A stretch of DNA of 64,000 nucleotides from positions 70,471-134,470 of the forward strand of contig NZ_JBFRXP010000007.1 in the NCBI RefSeq assembly GCF_041146875.1. The letters run 5' to 3'. Under the pieces are notes generated by a model that was given only the letters and a program-made list of their open reading frames with translations, was not told the origin of the DNA and made no database searches. A program made the position numbers and the translations under genes. This stretch comes from Igneacidithiobacillus sp041146875. GTDB lineage: Bacteria; Pseudomonadota; Gammaproteobacteria; Acidithiobacillales; Acidithiobacillaceae. Positions 27,527-35,233 of the stretch are shown here, one piece after another (position 1 is the first letter of the stretch; each line of letters opens with the position of its first letter).

Positions 27527-27845
27527 TTTCCGGCCAGAGTTGCCCGAGTCCATACAGACTCAGCAGGTCGTACAGAGTCTTGGGCAGGTCACGCAGCTCT
27601 GCCTTACTCCCCAAAGTGCGCTGGGCACTTTGCCACTCCAGCACAAAGGCGAGCGTTGCGCTGTCTAGGGCGGTTACCCCCGCTAGCGAGAGATGTGCCC
27701 ACTGGCGCTGCAGAAGGGCCTTGGCATCGCGACGCAGGACTTGATCGAGGGGGCGCAAGCGCCAATCGCCGCTGAGACGCAGTCCGCCAGCGGCGTCTTT
27801 TTCCCAACTTGCCTCAGCTGGCATGGGCTGTCTGGGTGCCGGCAT
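27513..27845 (-). CDS. mlaB: STAS-domain lipid asymmetry protein MlaB
   Basis: The 110-residue cytoplasmic protein is a STAS domain: GGLRLSGDWRLRPLDQ, then HLSLAGVTALDSATLAFVLEW, with the conserved D-S in the switch loop. It stabilises the MlaFE ABC complex and regulates its ATPase. The ATG at 27845 is preceded by AAGGTAGCGG and overlaps mlaC by 32 bases; an ATG at 27824 lacks a ribosome site. Confidence 0.82.
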   Translation of the reverse strand: MPAPRQPMPAEASWEKDAAGGLRLSGDWRLRPLDQVLRRDAKALLQRQWAHLSLAGVTALDSATLAFVLEWQSAQRTLGSKAELRDLPKTLYDLLSLYGLGQLWPENACA

Positions 27846-28467
27846 CCGCTACCTTGCTTTTCAGCTCGTGCAACAGTGCGGGGATCCCGTGTTGCCCAGC
27901 AATATTGCCAAAGGCCTGCCGGTAGTTGAGTACCAGGCTCACGCCGTCGACGTAAATATTGTAGATCTGCCATTGTTTGTTGTTTTCGATCAGGGCGTAA
28001 ATTACCGGAATGGTCTTGCCTTGGCCCTGATCGATGTCCATGTTGACTTGGGCGACCGGCGGATTTTGCGAAATCTGCTGGCTGCCCTCTACCTTCACAT
28101 CCTGTCCATGATATTGATTCAGTGCGTTGCTGTAGGTCTTGACCAAGAGTTCCTGAAAGAGTTGGGTGAACTCCTTTCTCTGGGCAACATCCATCTGTCG
28201 CCAATAGCTTGCCATCACATAGGCCGACATGGTGTTGAAGTCGATATGTGGGACGATGGCATCGGCGACTTCTTTCTTGACTGCCGGTGTGACCGGTTTA
28301 CCCTCGTTCTTTTGCAGGATCTGCAGGACGTTATGGGTCATGTTCTGCACGACGGCAGAAGCCGCTTGCGCGCCACTAGCCGTCGCGTAGGCTGTTTGAC
28401 CGAGCAGGAAGGACAGGACGAAAGCTGCCAAAATCCAAAGCTTGTGCTGCCGATGGGCCATGTGCAT
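27814..28467 (-). CDS. mlaC: Periplasmic phospholipid carrier MlaC
   Basis: The 217-residue protein has a Sec signal peptide (HKLWILAAFVLSFLLGQTAYA) and the Ttg2/MlaC fold, with VADAIVPHIDFNTMSAYVM, FTQLFQELLVKTYSNAL and IYNIYVDGVSLVLNYRQ. MlaC shuttles phospholipids between the outer-membrane MlaA complex and the inner-membrane MlaFEDB complex. GGAG six bases before the ATG at 28467 decides the start; the ATG at 28479 has no ribosome site. No mlaA gene is in the window. Confidence 0.92.
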   Translation of the reverse strand: MHMAHRQHKLWILAAFVLSFLLGQTAYATASGAQAASAVVQNMTHNVLQILQKNEGKPVTPAVKKEVADAIVPHIDFNTMSAYVMASYWRQMDVAQRKEFTQLFQELLVKTYSNALNQYHGQDVKVEGSQQISQNPPVAQVNMDIDQGQGKTIPVIYALIENNKQWQIYNIYVDGVSLVLNYRQAFGNIAGQHGIPALLHELKSKVADAGTQTAHAS

Positions 28468-28484
28468 GGGGATCTCCATTTGCG

Positions 28485-28964
28485 TTAGTGTGTCGTTGTG
28501 CCAGAGGAGCTGCCACTGGCTTTATCAAAAACCATTTGGCCGATGAGCTGGTCGATGTTGACGGCCCCTTGGGTGAGGGTGATGGTGGCCCCAGGCTTCA
28601 GATTCTGCAGCATCCCGCCAGGCTGAATGGCAACGTACTGCTCGCCCAATAGTCCCTGGGTATAAATCGAGGCACCGGTGTCGATGGGGAGCTTGATGCG
28701 CGGTTCAATGCGCATCGTCACCTCGGCGCGGAAGGTCTGTGGATTCATACCGATATGGGTGACTTCACCAATGGTAACGCCGCCCAGTTTGACCGGACTG
28801 CGGTCCTTGAGGCTCCCGACGTTGTTGAAATCGGCGTGCAGGACGTAGCCATTGCCGTAGGCAAAACCCGAGAGGTTGCCGACGCGCAGGGCCAGCACCG
28901 CCAGGGCTGCAACACCTAAGAGCACGAAGATGCCCACCCACCAATCGATTGCCCGTTGACTCAT
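28485..28964 (-). CDS. mlaD: MCE-domain lipid transport protein MlaD
   Basis: The 159-residue inner-membrane protein has one N-terminal helix (WWVGIFVLLGVAALAVLAL) and a single MCE domain (VLHADFNNVGSLKDRSPVKL, GVTIGEVTHIGM, and GLLGEQYVAIQPGG with the pore loop). Hexamers form the periplasmic ring of the MlaFEDB complex. TTGAGGAAC precedes the ATG. Confidence 0.93.
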   Translation of the reverse strand: MSQRAIDWWVGIFVLLGVAALAVLALRVGNLSGFAYGNGYVLHADFNNVGSLKDRSPVKLGGVTIGEVTHIGMNPQTFRAEVTMRIEPRIKLPIDTGASIYTQGLLGEQYVAIQPGGMLQNLKPGATITLTQGAVNIDQLIGQMVFDKASGSSSGTTTH

Positions 28965-28980
28965 AATTTGTTCCTCAACA

Positions 28981-29757
28981 TCAAAAAAGTAGAGCCGTCA
29001 AAATGAAGTCCAAACCCAAGACGGTGAGCGAGGCCATGACAACGCTGCGGGTGGTAGCGGCGCCGACGCCCTCGGCAGTGGGTTTGGCAGAAAAGCCCTG
29101 CCAGACCGCGATCCAGGTCACTACCAGACCAAAGCAAAGGGCTTTCAGCAGACCATTGAGGATGTCTCCACTCAGCGTCACGTTGGACTGCATCTGCGCC
29201 CAAAAGGTGCCGCCATCGACCCCGAGCACCGGTACCGAGACCAGGTAACCGCCGAATATTCCTACCAGATCGAAGATGACGCAAAGAATTGGGACGGCAA
29301 AAATCCCACCCCAGAGTCGTGGCGCAACCACCCAGGCGAGCGGATTGACAGCCATCATCTCCATGGCCGCGAGCTGCTCCGTCGCCTTCATCGAGCCGAT
29401 CTCGGCGGTGAGTGCCGAACCGGCGCGGCCAGCAAAGAGCAGGGCGGTGAGCACCGGACCAAGCTCACGCAGCAGCGATAGCGCAATCAATGTGCCCAAT
29501 GCCGAGGTGGCGCCAAAGCGGACCAAGGCATAGTACCCCTGGAAACCGAGCACCATACCGGTAAAGAGTGCCGCGACGATCATTAGCGCCAGCGACAGTA
29601 CGCCGAGGCCATACACTTCTCTCAGCCACTGCCGGAAGCTGAAATGACGGTTGCCTACCGCGCTCAAACCGCCCAATAACAAACGGGTAGCAGCGCCGAG
29701 GCGGGGCACTGTCTCCCAAACCACATGCCCAAGGCGCGGCACGAAAAAATCGCTCAC
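28981..29757 (-). CDS. mlaE: Lipid-transport ABC permease MlaE
   Basis: The 258-residue integral membrane permease has the MlaE pattern: FTGMVLGFQGYYALVRFG, then LLRELGPVLTALLFAGRAGS and the EIGSMKATEQLAAMEMM coupling segment that contacts MlaF. It starts with GTG, which overlaps the mlaF stop by four bases (GTGA). Confidence 0.94.
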   Translation of the reverse strand: MSDFFVPRLGHVVWETVPRLGAATRLLLGGLSAVGNRHFSFRQWLREVYGLGVLSLALMIVAALFTGMVLGFQGYYALVRFGATSALGTLIALSLLRELGPVLTALLFAGRAGSALTAEIGSMKATEQLAAMEMMAVNPLAWVVAPRLWGGIFAVPILCVIFDLVGIFGGYLVSVPVLGVDGGTFWAQMQSNVTLSGDILNGLLKALCFGLVVTWIAVWQGFSAKPTAEGVGAATTRSVVMASLTVLGLDFILTALLF

Positions 29758-30566
29758 CTAGTCTCCTTTATGCCCAAGGCCACAGCAAAAGATTCTGACG
29801 CTGGATAGTGAAATGGTACAGGTCCCTCGGGTGTACCACGCAGAAATTGCTGTGCCAAGGGCGACTCACTGGCGCCCAATGCCTCCGGGCTGCCTTCGGC
29901 AATCACCTTGCCGCCACCCAGAATGTATCCGTAATCGGCAATCGCAAAGGTCTCTTTGACATCGTGGCTGACGACAATACTGCTGGCGCCAAGGGCATCA
30001 TTGAGACGCCGAATCAAGCTGGCGATAATGCCAACACTGATGGGGTCGAGGCCGGTAAAGGGCTCGTCGTAGAGGATGAGCAGGGGGTCCATGACTACCG
30101 CGCGGGCGAGGGCGACGCGGCGTGCCATACCGCCAGAAAGCTCCGCAGGCATGAGCTCGGCGGCACCACGCAGACCCACAGCCTCGAGTTTCATCAAGAC
30201 GAGTTTTTGCAGTAGGGATTCGGGTAGGCGAAAATGGCGGCGCAGCGGAAAGGCCACGTTTTCAAAGGCGCTGAGATCGGTGAACAGCGCACTGTGCTGA
30301 AACAGCATCCCCATCCGTTGCCGCAGCCGGTAGAGAGCCTCCCGGGAGAGCAGCGCGGGGTTCTGTCCAGCAACCATCACTTCGCCACTCTGGCCCTGCA
30401 GATTACCAGCAATGAGATTGAGCAGGGTGGTTTTACCGCCACCACTGGCGCCCATCACGCCAACGACGGCCCCGCGTGGGACATGCAAGTCGACCCCATC
30501 CAGAACCACATGCTCCCCCCGCGCAAAATGTAGGTCGCGTATTGCTACCAGGTCGTTCTCTGTCAA
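29754..30566 (-). CDS. mlaF: Lipid-transport ABC ATPase MlaF
   Basis: The 270-residue ATPase has Walker A VMGASGGGKTTLL, signature LSGGMARRVALARA, Walker B LLILYDEPFTGLDP and H-loop VVSHDVKETF, with the MlaF-type insert following LHVPRGAVV. It powers retrograde (or anterograde) phospholipid transport with MlaE, MlaD and MlaB. The start is a TTG at 30566 with GAGGAT just upstream. First gene of an eight-gene operon running to pdxA. Confidence 0.92.
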   Translation of the reverse strand: MTENDLVAIRDLHFARGEHVVLDGVDLHVPRGAVVGVMGASGGGKTTLLNLIAGNLQGQSGEVMVAGQNPALLSREALYRLRQRMGMLFQHSALFTDLSAFENVAFPLRRHFRLPESLLQKLVLMKLEAVGLRGAAELMPAELSGGMARRVALARAVVMDPLLILYDEPFTGLDPISVGIIASLIRRLNDALGASSIVVSHDVKETFAIADYGYILGGGKVIAEGSPEALGASESPLAQQFLRGTPEGPVPFHYPASESFAVALGIKETR

Positions 30567-30725
30567 AATCCTCTGCCCATTTCTCTGTTCATCGTGCTAA
30601 TTATACTCGGCCAAGGCATCGCTAGGCCAATCAAAGATGTTACAGGTGTTATGGATTGCCAAAATCTCGCAAATTTGTGACAAAAACCTTTCATCTTGAA
30701 GGCGTTGTGGCGTTTTTTTCCGCCC
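30567..30725 (-). promoter_or_regulatory. mlaF upstream region with consensus -10
   Basis: On the minus strand a perfect TATAAT lies at 30600-30605, about 35 bases before the mlaF start. The best -35 candidate is TTGGCC at 19 bp spacing, which is weak. The rest of this stretch, up to the speD promoter at 30726, shows no open reading frame or RNA gene that I can support. Confidence 0.4.
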
Positions 30726-30753
30726 TTGCATCGCTGCGCAAAAAGTGTATAGT
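30726..30753 (+). promoter_or_regulatory. Candidate speD promoter
   Basis: TTGCAT at 30726-30731 and TATAGT at 30748-30753, spaced by 16 bp. The predicted start point is near 30760, which leaves a 160-base leader before speD. Confidence 0.5.
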
Positions 30754-30759
30754 TGCCAA

Positions 30760-30920
30760 CCTGTTTCCACGGCACCGAAAGCAGTTACGGAGGGGTCAGT
30801 CCTTAAGAGACTCGGAGCGCGGCAAAGCCGGTTCCAGCAAGGTAGGGCATAAAACCAAGTACTGTCTGGGGGTGCACGGGAGCTACTTCTTAACCTTTTT
30901 GCTTGTTAGGGGGGGCACCT
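30760..30920 (+). promoter_or_regulatory. Long structured 5' leader of speD, candidate cis-regulatory RNA
   Basis: The leader holds no convincing open reading frame but contains several short helices in series. The first pairs 30761-30767 with 30777-30784, the second is AGTC/GACT at 30798-30801 and 30809-30812, and the third is CGGC-AAA-GCCG at 30820-30830. The segment before the ATG is a run of seven G residues (TTAGGGGGGGCACCT) containing the ribosome site. No match to a riboswitch class that I know was recognised. A regulatory role is inferred from length and foldability only. Confidence 0.35.
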
Positions 30921-31322
30921 ATGCGCTCATTGGGACACCAAATCGTTGCAGACTTTTACGGATGCGACAGCAGTACCTTGTCGGATGTTGATTTTGTTAC
31001 CGATGCCATGCTCGAGGCCGCCAGGCGTGCCAACTGCACCATCGTCACCCAGACCTTCCATCACTTTTCTCCCTATGGCGTGAGTGGTGCGGTCATTGTT
31101 GCTGAATCCCACTTGGCTATCCACACTTGGCCAGAGTATGGGTACGCCGCGGTAGATGTGTTTACCTGTGGCGATGTCATTCAGCCGGAAGATGCCTTGG
31201 GCTTCCTGAAAGAGGCCTTCGGCGCTGCACAGGTCTCCACCATGGAGATGAAGCGCGGCCAGGTGGAGATGATGGGCGTCCCCAGCCATGAGGTTCGGGT
31301 CAAGCCCGTACTCTGTGCCTGA
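30921..31322 (+). CDS. speD: S-adenosylmethionine decarboxylase proenzyme
   Basis: The 133-residue proenzyme of the small (class 1B, SpeH-type) family self-cleaves between E62 and S63 in VAESHLAIHTWPEYGY, the new N-terminal serine becoming the pyruvoyl cofactor. H68 and C83 (FTCGDV) are the expected processing and catalytic residues. It makes decarboxylated SAM for spermidine synthesis; no spermidine synthase gene is adjacent. The ATG at 30921 starts the family sequence (MRSLGHQIVADFYGC). Confidence 0.93.
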   Translation: MRSLGHQIVADFYGCDSSTLSDVDFVTDAMLEAARRANCTIVTQTFHHFSPYGVSGAVIVAESHLAIHTWPEYGYAAVDVFTCGDVIQPEDALGFLKEAFGAAQVSTMEMKRGQVEMMGVPSHEVRVKPVLCA

Positions 31323-31340
31323 CTAATCATCGCCGCACGC

Positions 31341-31366
31341 AAGGCACCTCATTGAGGTGCCTTTTT
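31341..31366. terminator. Bidirectional intrinsic terminator between speD and plsY
   Basis: A ten-base-pair stem AAGGCACCTC / GAGGTGCCTT (31341-31350 and 31354-31363) with an ATT loop is followed by T residues on the plus strand, and the A residues at its left serve the minus strand less well. It sits between convergent speD and plsY. Confidence 0.85.
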
Positions 31367-31367
31367 C

Positions 31368-31994
31368 TTATGGGCGTCGGCGGAATGCCGTCTCCTCGCC
31401 ACTGAGTAGGCGCTGAATATTGCTGCGGTGACGCCACAATACCCAGAGAGCCAAAACGATGACGAGAACCCGCAGGCTCACTTGCGGTAAGAGATACCAA
31501 GCATAGACCGGTGCCGCAATGGTCGCGATCAGTGCCGACAGGGAAGATACGCGGCTAGCAACAAAGACCAGTAGCCACGTAGCGATGGTGGCCACGCCCA
31601 ATAGGGGCGCGATAGCCAGCAAAATTCCGAGGGTCGTGGCCACGCCTTTGCCACCGCGAAAGCGAAAATATACGGGATAGAGGTGGCCAAAGAAGGTCGC
31701 CAGTGCTACCAGGGCCACGGCCCAGTCCGGTAATCCTGCCAAGCGCGCCGCAACAACCGGCACTAGTCCCTTTACCAGATCTCCCAGCAGGGTAAGCGCG
31801 GCAGCCTTTTTGCCCCCAAGACGCAGCACATTGGTTGCCCCGGGGTTGTGTGACCCAGCATGCCGCGGGTCCGGCAGCCCCAGCGCGCGGCTGACGAAAA
31901 TGGCGGTGGCAAGGGAGCCAATCAGGTAAGCGGCTATGCACCAGGGTACGATCAACCAGGGAGATGCGAATAGCAAAATGGGTGTACTCAGCAC
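31368..31994 (-). CDS. plsY: Glycerol-3-phosphate acyltransferase PlsY
   Basis: The roughly 208-residue polytopic membrane enzyme transfers acyl groups from acyl-phosphate to glycerol-3-phosphate. It shows the three family motifs: AYLIGSLATA, GSHNPGATNVLRLGG and the later HLYPVYFRFRGGKGVAT. The start is uncertain: GTG at 31994 gives a usual N-terminus, while an ATG at 32030 adds 12 residues and overlaps a possible -10 element; neither has a clear ribosome site. It diverges from folB. Confidence 0.9.
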   Translation of the reverse strand: MLSTPILLFASPWLIVPWCIAAYLIGSLATAIFVSRALGLPDPRHAGSHNPGATNVLRLGGKKAAALTLLGDLVKGLVPVVAARLAGLPDWAVALVALATFFGHLYPVYFRFRGGKGVATTLGILLAIAPLLGVATIATWLLVFVASRVSSLSALIATIAAPVYAWYLLPQVSLRVLVIVLALWVLWRHRSNIQRLLSGEETAFRRRP

Positions 31995-32023
31995 ATGGCA
32001 GTGGCCAGGGAAAGCGGTATCAT
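31995..32023 (+). promoter_or_regulatory. Candidate folB promoter
   Basis: ATGGCA (31995-32000) and TATCAT (32018-32023) are 17 bp apart. On the opposite strand the same bases read TATGAT (32019-32024), a possible -10 for plsY, so the two divergent promoters may overlap. Confidence 0.35.
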
Positions 32024-32076
32024 AAAGCATTTGCTGGCGAAGAACAGACTTTGCCCGGTACCAGAGCGGAGAGCCC

Positions 32077-32445
32077 ATGGATATCCTTTTTGTACGCGAA
32101 CTCAAGGTCCAGACCCGGATTGGCATCTATGATTGGGAACGCGAGGTCCCGCAGACCGTCCTGATTGATCTGGAAATTGCCGCCGACGCAGCGTGTGCCG
32201 CAAAGAGCGACAGTGTGAGCGCCACCATCAACTATCAAAGCGTATGTGATCGCATTGTCGAGTACCTGGAGGGAACGGAAACGCAACTGGTCGAGACCGT
32301 GGCGGAAACCATCGCGCACATGGTTCGCGAGGAGTTTTCTGCCCGTTGGGTGCGGGTTAGCGTGCATAAACCCGCAGCCGTGCGCGGCACCCGCGACGTA
32401 GGTGTACGCATTGAGCGAGGAATTTTAGAGCCTGGCACGATATGA
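32077..32445 (+). CDS. folB: Dihydroneopterin aldolase
   Basis: The 122-residue enzyme converts dihydroneopterin to 6-hydroxymethyl-dihydropterin in folate synthesis. It begins with DILFVRELKVQTRIGIYDWE, the FolB signature, has INYQSVCDRIVEYLEG in the middle, and the conserved active-site lysine lies in VRVSVHKPAAV. CGGAGAGCCC precedes the ATG. The plsY-folB divergent pair is a common gammaproteobacterial arrangement. Confidence 0.93.
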   Translation: MDILFVRELKVQTRIGIYDWEREVPQTVLIDLEIAADAACAAKSDSVSATINYQSVCDRIVEYLEGTETQLVETVAETIAHMVREEFSARWVRVSVHKPAAVRGTRDVGVRIERGILEPGTI

Positions 32446-32599
32446 GCCCGATCTGGCCCGTTGGCGACGTCCATAGGTCGCTTGCAATCCCGTTACGGTG
32501 GGGTTAGTGTGGCGCAGAGGTATCGGAAAAGATAACGTAACATGCTGATATATTAGTTTATTATTTACATTCTTGGCACTTTTTGTGAGGAGAAAGCAG

Positions 32600-32947
32600 A
32601 TGCGAAGTCTGAACCAATTTCCGTTGCGCGCTGGTATTTTTGGCGCCGCGTTGTTTGTTCTCGGTGGCTTTGCCAGCGTTCCGGCACTGGCAGCAACTCC
32701 CGGTCAAATCCATGATTTTGCTCAGGCAGTGGAACAGATCAAGCCTTTGAATGAGCAGGTTCATGCGGCTATCAACAAAGCGGGTGTCACGGCCGCACAA
32801 AAGGAAGCGATGAAACAGTCCTACATGGAAAAGGTAAATGCTATCCTCGTCAGTCATCATCTGACGGCGGAACAATACGGCAGTATGTTGCAGGAAACGC
32901 AGAAAAATCCTACGTTCGCCAAGGAAGTCGAAGCGGCCATGCGCTGA
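32600..32947 (+). CDS. Exported DUF4168-like protein
   Basis: The 115-residue product has a signal peptide (FPLRAGIFGAALFVLGGFAS, cleavage probably after ALA near residue 31) and a helical mature domain typical of DUF4168, with FAQAVEQIKPLNEQVHAAI and QSYMEKVNAILVSHHLTAEQ. GAGGAGAAAGCAG before the ATG at 32600 is an excellent ribosome site and decides the start. The function of the family is unknown; it is usually periplasmic. It stands alone between folB and rplM. Confidence 0.82.
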   Translation: MRSLNQFPLRAGIFGAALFVLGGFASVPALAATPGQIHDFAQAVEQIKPLNEQVHAAINKAGVTAAQKEAMKQSYMEKVNAILVSHHLTAEQYGSMLQETQKNPTFAKEVEAAMR

Positions 32948-32984
32948 TTGATGTTCCTCGGGCAGAGGCAGGAGGTCTCTAGGA

Positions 32985-33020
32985 GTTGCGCTTCTTCGCC
33001 ATCAGGCAGAGAAGCGCAAC
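32985..33020. repeat. Strong inverted repeat downstream of the DUF4168 gene
   Basis: GTTGCGCTTC (32985-32994) and GAAGCGCAAC (33011-33020) are perfect complements, with one further T-A pair inside, around a 14-base loop. No T-run follows, so it is not a standard intrinsic terminator. It could be a transcript-stabilising 3' hairpin or a protein-binding site. Confidence 0.6.
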
Positions 33021-33054
33021 CGACGCTGTGAGGGGCCATAATGATAATTTTTCA

Positions 33055-33083
33055 TTGACACAGAGGTTACTTAACTTTATTCT
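33055..33083 (+). promoter_or_regulatory. Promoter of rplM-rpsI
   Basis: A consensus TTGACA (33055-33060) and TATTCT (33078-33083) are 17 bp apart, the best sigma-70 match in the window. The predicted start near 33090 leaves a 30-base leader containing CGGAG before the ATG. Confidence 0.75.
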
Positions 33084-33119
33084 CTCGCGCCTTGACGTTC
33101 AGGTAGAGCGGAGTGCTGC

Positions 33120-33548
33120 ATGAAAACCTATTCTGCCAAATCCCATGAAGTACAAGGGGATTGGTTTGTTGTCGATGCCACGGATAAAGTCCTTGGCCGT
33201 CTTTCCGCGGAAATTGCCAAGCGACTGCGCGGCAAGCACAAGCCGGAGTTTACCCCCCACGCCGACATTGGCGACTATATCGTCGTCATCAATGCCGACA
33301 AGATTGCGGTGACTGGCAACAAGGCCAAGGATAAGATGTATTATCGGCACACCGGCTATGTCGGAAACCTGAAAAGTGCCTCTTTCGAGAAAATGATGGA
33401 GACGCACCCCGAGCGGGTCATCGAGATTGCCGTTAAAGGCATGTTGCCCAAGAATCCCCTGGGTCGGGCGATGTATCGCAAACTCAAGGTGTACACCGGC
33501 GCGCAGCATCCGCATGCGGCGCAGCAGCCCCAACCCCTGCAATTCTAA
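33120..33548 (+). CDS. rplM: 50S ribosomal protein L13
   Basis: The 142-residue protein is a complete L13: MKTYSAKSHEVQGDWFVVDA at the start, VLGRLSAEIAKRLRGKHKPE, and GMLPKNPLGRAMYRKLKVY in the C-terminal third. It is cotranscribed with rpsI 12 bases downstream. In E. coli L13 represses its own operon. Confidence 0.98.
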   Translation: MKTYSAKSHEVQGDWFVVDATDKVLGRLSAEIAKRLRGKHKPEFTPHADIGDYIVVINADKIAVTGNKAKDKMYYRHTGYVGNLKSASFEKMMETHPERVIEIAVKGMLPKNPLGRAMYRKLKVYTGAQHPHAAQQPQPLQF

Positions 33549-33560
33549 GGCGGATTTCGT

Positions 33561-33947
33561 ATGGAACAGTATTACGGTACCGGTCGTCGCAAAAGTGCTA
33601 CCGCGCGTGTCTACCTGCGGCGTGGCAGCGGCAAAATCAGCATCAACAAGCGCAGTCTGGAAGAGTATTTTGGTCGCGAGACCTCGCGCATGATTGTGCT
33701 ACAGCCCTTGGAACTGACCGGCAACGGTAGCCAATTCGACATCCTTGTGAATGTTAGTGGTGGCGGCGCCAGCGGTCAGGCGGGCGCGATCCGCCACGGC
33801 ATCACCCGCGCCTTGATGGAATACGACGAAACCCTGCGCCGGCCCCTGCGTAGCGCTGGGTTCGTTACCCGCGACGCGCGCGAGGTGGAACGGAAGAAGG
33901 TCGGTAAGCACAAGGCCCGGCGGAGCCATCAGTTCTCCAAGCGCTGA
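33561..33947 (+). CDS. rpsI: 30S ribosomal protein S9
   Basis: The 128-residue protein has the S9 signature YGTGRRKSATARVYLRRGSG at the start and SGQAGAIRHGITRALMEYD in the middle. The C-terminus ends in SHQFSKR, the conserved basic tail that reaches the decoding-site tRNA. A strong terminator follows. Confidence 0.98.
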   Translation: MEQYYGTGRRKSATARVYLRRGSGKISINKRSLEEYFGRETSRMIVLQPLELTGNGSQFDILVNVSGGGASGQAGAIRHGITRALMEYDETLRRPLRSAGFVTRDAREVERKKVGKHKARRSHQFSKR

Positions 33948-33969
33948 GATTTTTATCGCGCTCGTTCCA

Positions 33970-33991
33970 GCCGCCCCTCCGGGCGGCTTTT
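33970..33991 (+). terminator. Intrinsic terminator after rpsI
   Basis: GCCGCCC-CTCC-GGGCGGC (33970-33987) is a seven-base-pair GC stem with a four-base loop followed directly by TTTT. Confidence 0.85.
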
Positions 33992-34037
33992 CTGTTTGTG
34001 CAGTATATTGTCAGAGAATGCGTGGGGAGAAAAAATT

Positions 34038-35072
34038 ATGATCCGGGTCGGCATTGTTGGCGGTACGGGATATACCGGTGTGGAGCTCTTGCGGCTGCTG
34101 CTTCCCCATCCCAAAGTCGAGGTGGCGGTAATTACCTCACGCGCCGAGGCAGGGCAACGTGTCGATGCACTTTTCCCCAACCTTCGGGGACATACCGACT
34201 TGCAATTCTCGGCAGTTGCCGGCAAAGACCTGCATGACTTGGATGCGGTATTCTTCGCCACGCCGCATGGGGTAGCCATGGAGATGGCGCCCGAACTCTT
34301 GGCGGCGGGGGTGAAGCTGATCGACCTCAGCGCCGATTTTCGTTTGCGCGACGCCAACGTATTTCAGGTTTGGTACCGGCACCAGCATCAGAGTCCTGCA
34401 CTTCTGCAGGAGGCCAGTTATGGGTTGCCGGAGATCTTTCGGGAAGAGATCCGTAATAGTCGCTTGGTCGCTAACCCCGGCTGTTACCCCACCGCCGTGA
34501 CCTTAGGTCTCGCGCCCTTGCTTGAGGCGAACTTGCTCGACCTGGATTACCTGATTGCCGATTGTAAGTCGGGGGTGAGTGGTGCCGGCCGCAGTGCGCG
34601 CCTAGGCCTGATTTTGCCGGAAAGCGCGGATAGCGTGAGCGCCTATGGCGTGAGTGGTCATCGCCATCGTCCAGAAATCGAGGCAACCTTGAGTACACTC
34701 GCTGGCAGCAGCGTTCAGTTGCAGTTCACTCCGCATCTGATGCCGATGATCCGCGGCATTCATGCGACCCTCTACGGGCGTTTGCGCCAGCCCATGCGCA
34801 ACGAGGAACTGCAGGAGCTTTTCGAGCAGCGTTACGTGCACGAGCCCTTTGTCGACGTAATGACGTTTGGGGAGCATCCCAGTACCCGCGCTGTACGCGG
34901 AGCGAATGTCTGTCGCATCGCCCTGCATCAGCCACGCGCTGGACAGGTGGTAGTACTCTCCACCATCGACAATTTGGTCAAGGGCGCTGCCGGGCAGGCG
35001 GTACAAAACCTGAATTTGCTCTTTGGCTGGCCGGAAATTTTGGGTTTGGAACAAATCGCGCTACTACCATAA
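34038..35072 (+). CDS. argC: N-acetyl-gamma-glutamyl-phosphate reductase
   Basis: The 344-residue enzyme reduces N-acetylglutamyl phosphate in arginine synthesis. It has the dinucleotide fold VGIVGGTGYTGVELLRLL at the N-terminus, the active-site cysteine in LVANPGCYPTAVTLG (about C150) and SGVSGAGRSA. The ATG at 34038 is preceded by GGGGAGAAAAAATT. The rplM-rpsI-argC order is widespread in proteobacteria. Confidence 0.95.
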   Translation: MIRVGIVGGTGYTGVELLRLLLPHPKVEVAVITSRAEAGQRVDALFPNLRGHTDLQFSAVAGKDLHDLDAVFFATPHGVAMEMAPELLAAGVKLIDLSADFRLRDANVFQVWYRHQHQSPALLQEASYGLPEIFREEIRNSRLVANPGCYPTAVTLGLAPLLEANLLDLDYLIADCKSGVSGAGRSARLGLILPESADSVSAYGVSGHRHRPEIEATLSTLAGSSVQLQFTPHLMPMIRGIHATLYGRLRQPMRNEELQELFEQRYVHEPFVDVMTFGEHPSTRAVRGANVCRIALHQPRAGQVVVLSTIDNLVKGAAGQAVQNLNLLFGWPEILGLEQIALLP

Positions 35073-35130
35073 TCGAGAATTATCAAAAAAGTTACACAAT
35101 GTACAATATATTTTAAGTTTTCTCGCGATC

Positions 35131-35158
35131 TTGCCGAATCGGTTTTTTCGACTATAGT
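35131..35158 (+). promoter_or_regulatory. Candidate promoter of the c-di-GMP gene cluster
   Basis: TTGCCG (35131-35136) and TATAGT (35153-35158), 16 bp apart, the same spacing and -10 hexamer as the speD promoter. A start near 35165 would make an ATG at 35168 almost leaderless, which supports translation from the ATG at 35234. Confidence 0.5.
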
Positions 35159-35233
35159 AGCCTCTATATGGATCCAGGCTCTGCTCATGGGGGGCTTGGT
35201 AAAAATCATTACATCGGCAAGAACGGCGCTCTT

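Noticed and set aside
26882..27775. 297-codon plus-strand open frame opposite the ABC ATPase
   Set aside because: Shadow of the highly conserved ATPase reading frame on the other strand; no ribosome site.
27823..28488. 221-codon plus-strand open frame opposite mlaC
   Set aside because: Exact shadow of mlaC; the mlaC signal peptide and domain are convincing, whereas this frame has no recognisable feature.
30760..30920. Known riboswitch class (SAM-I, SAM-II, SAM-V, preQ1) in the speD leader
   Set aside because: The sequence lacks the core motifs of these classes that I can recall, so no named riboswitch was assigned.
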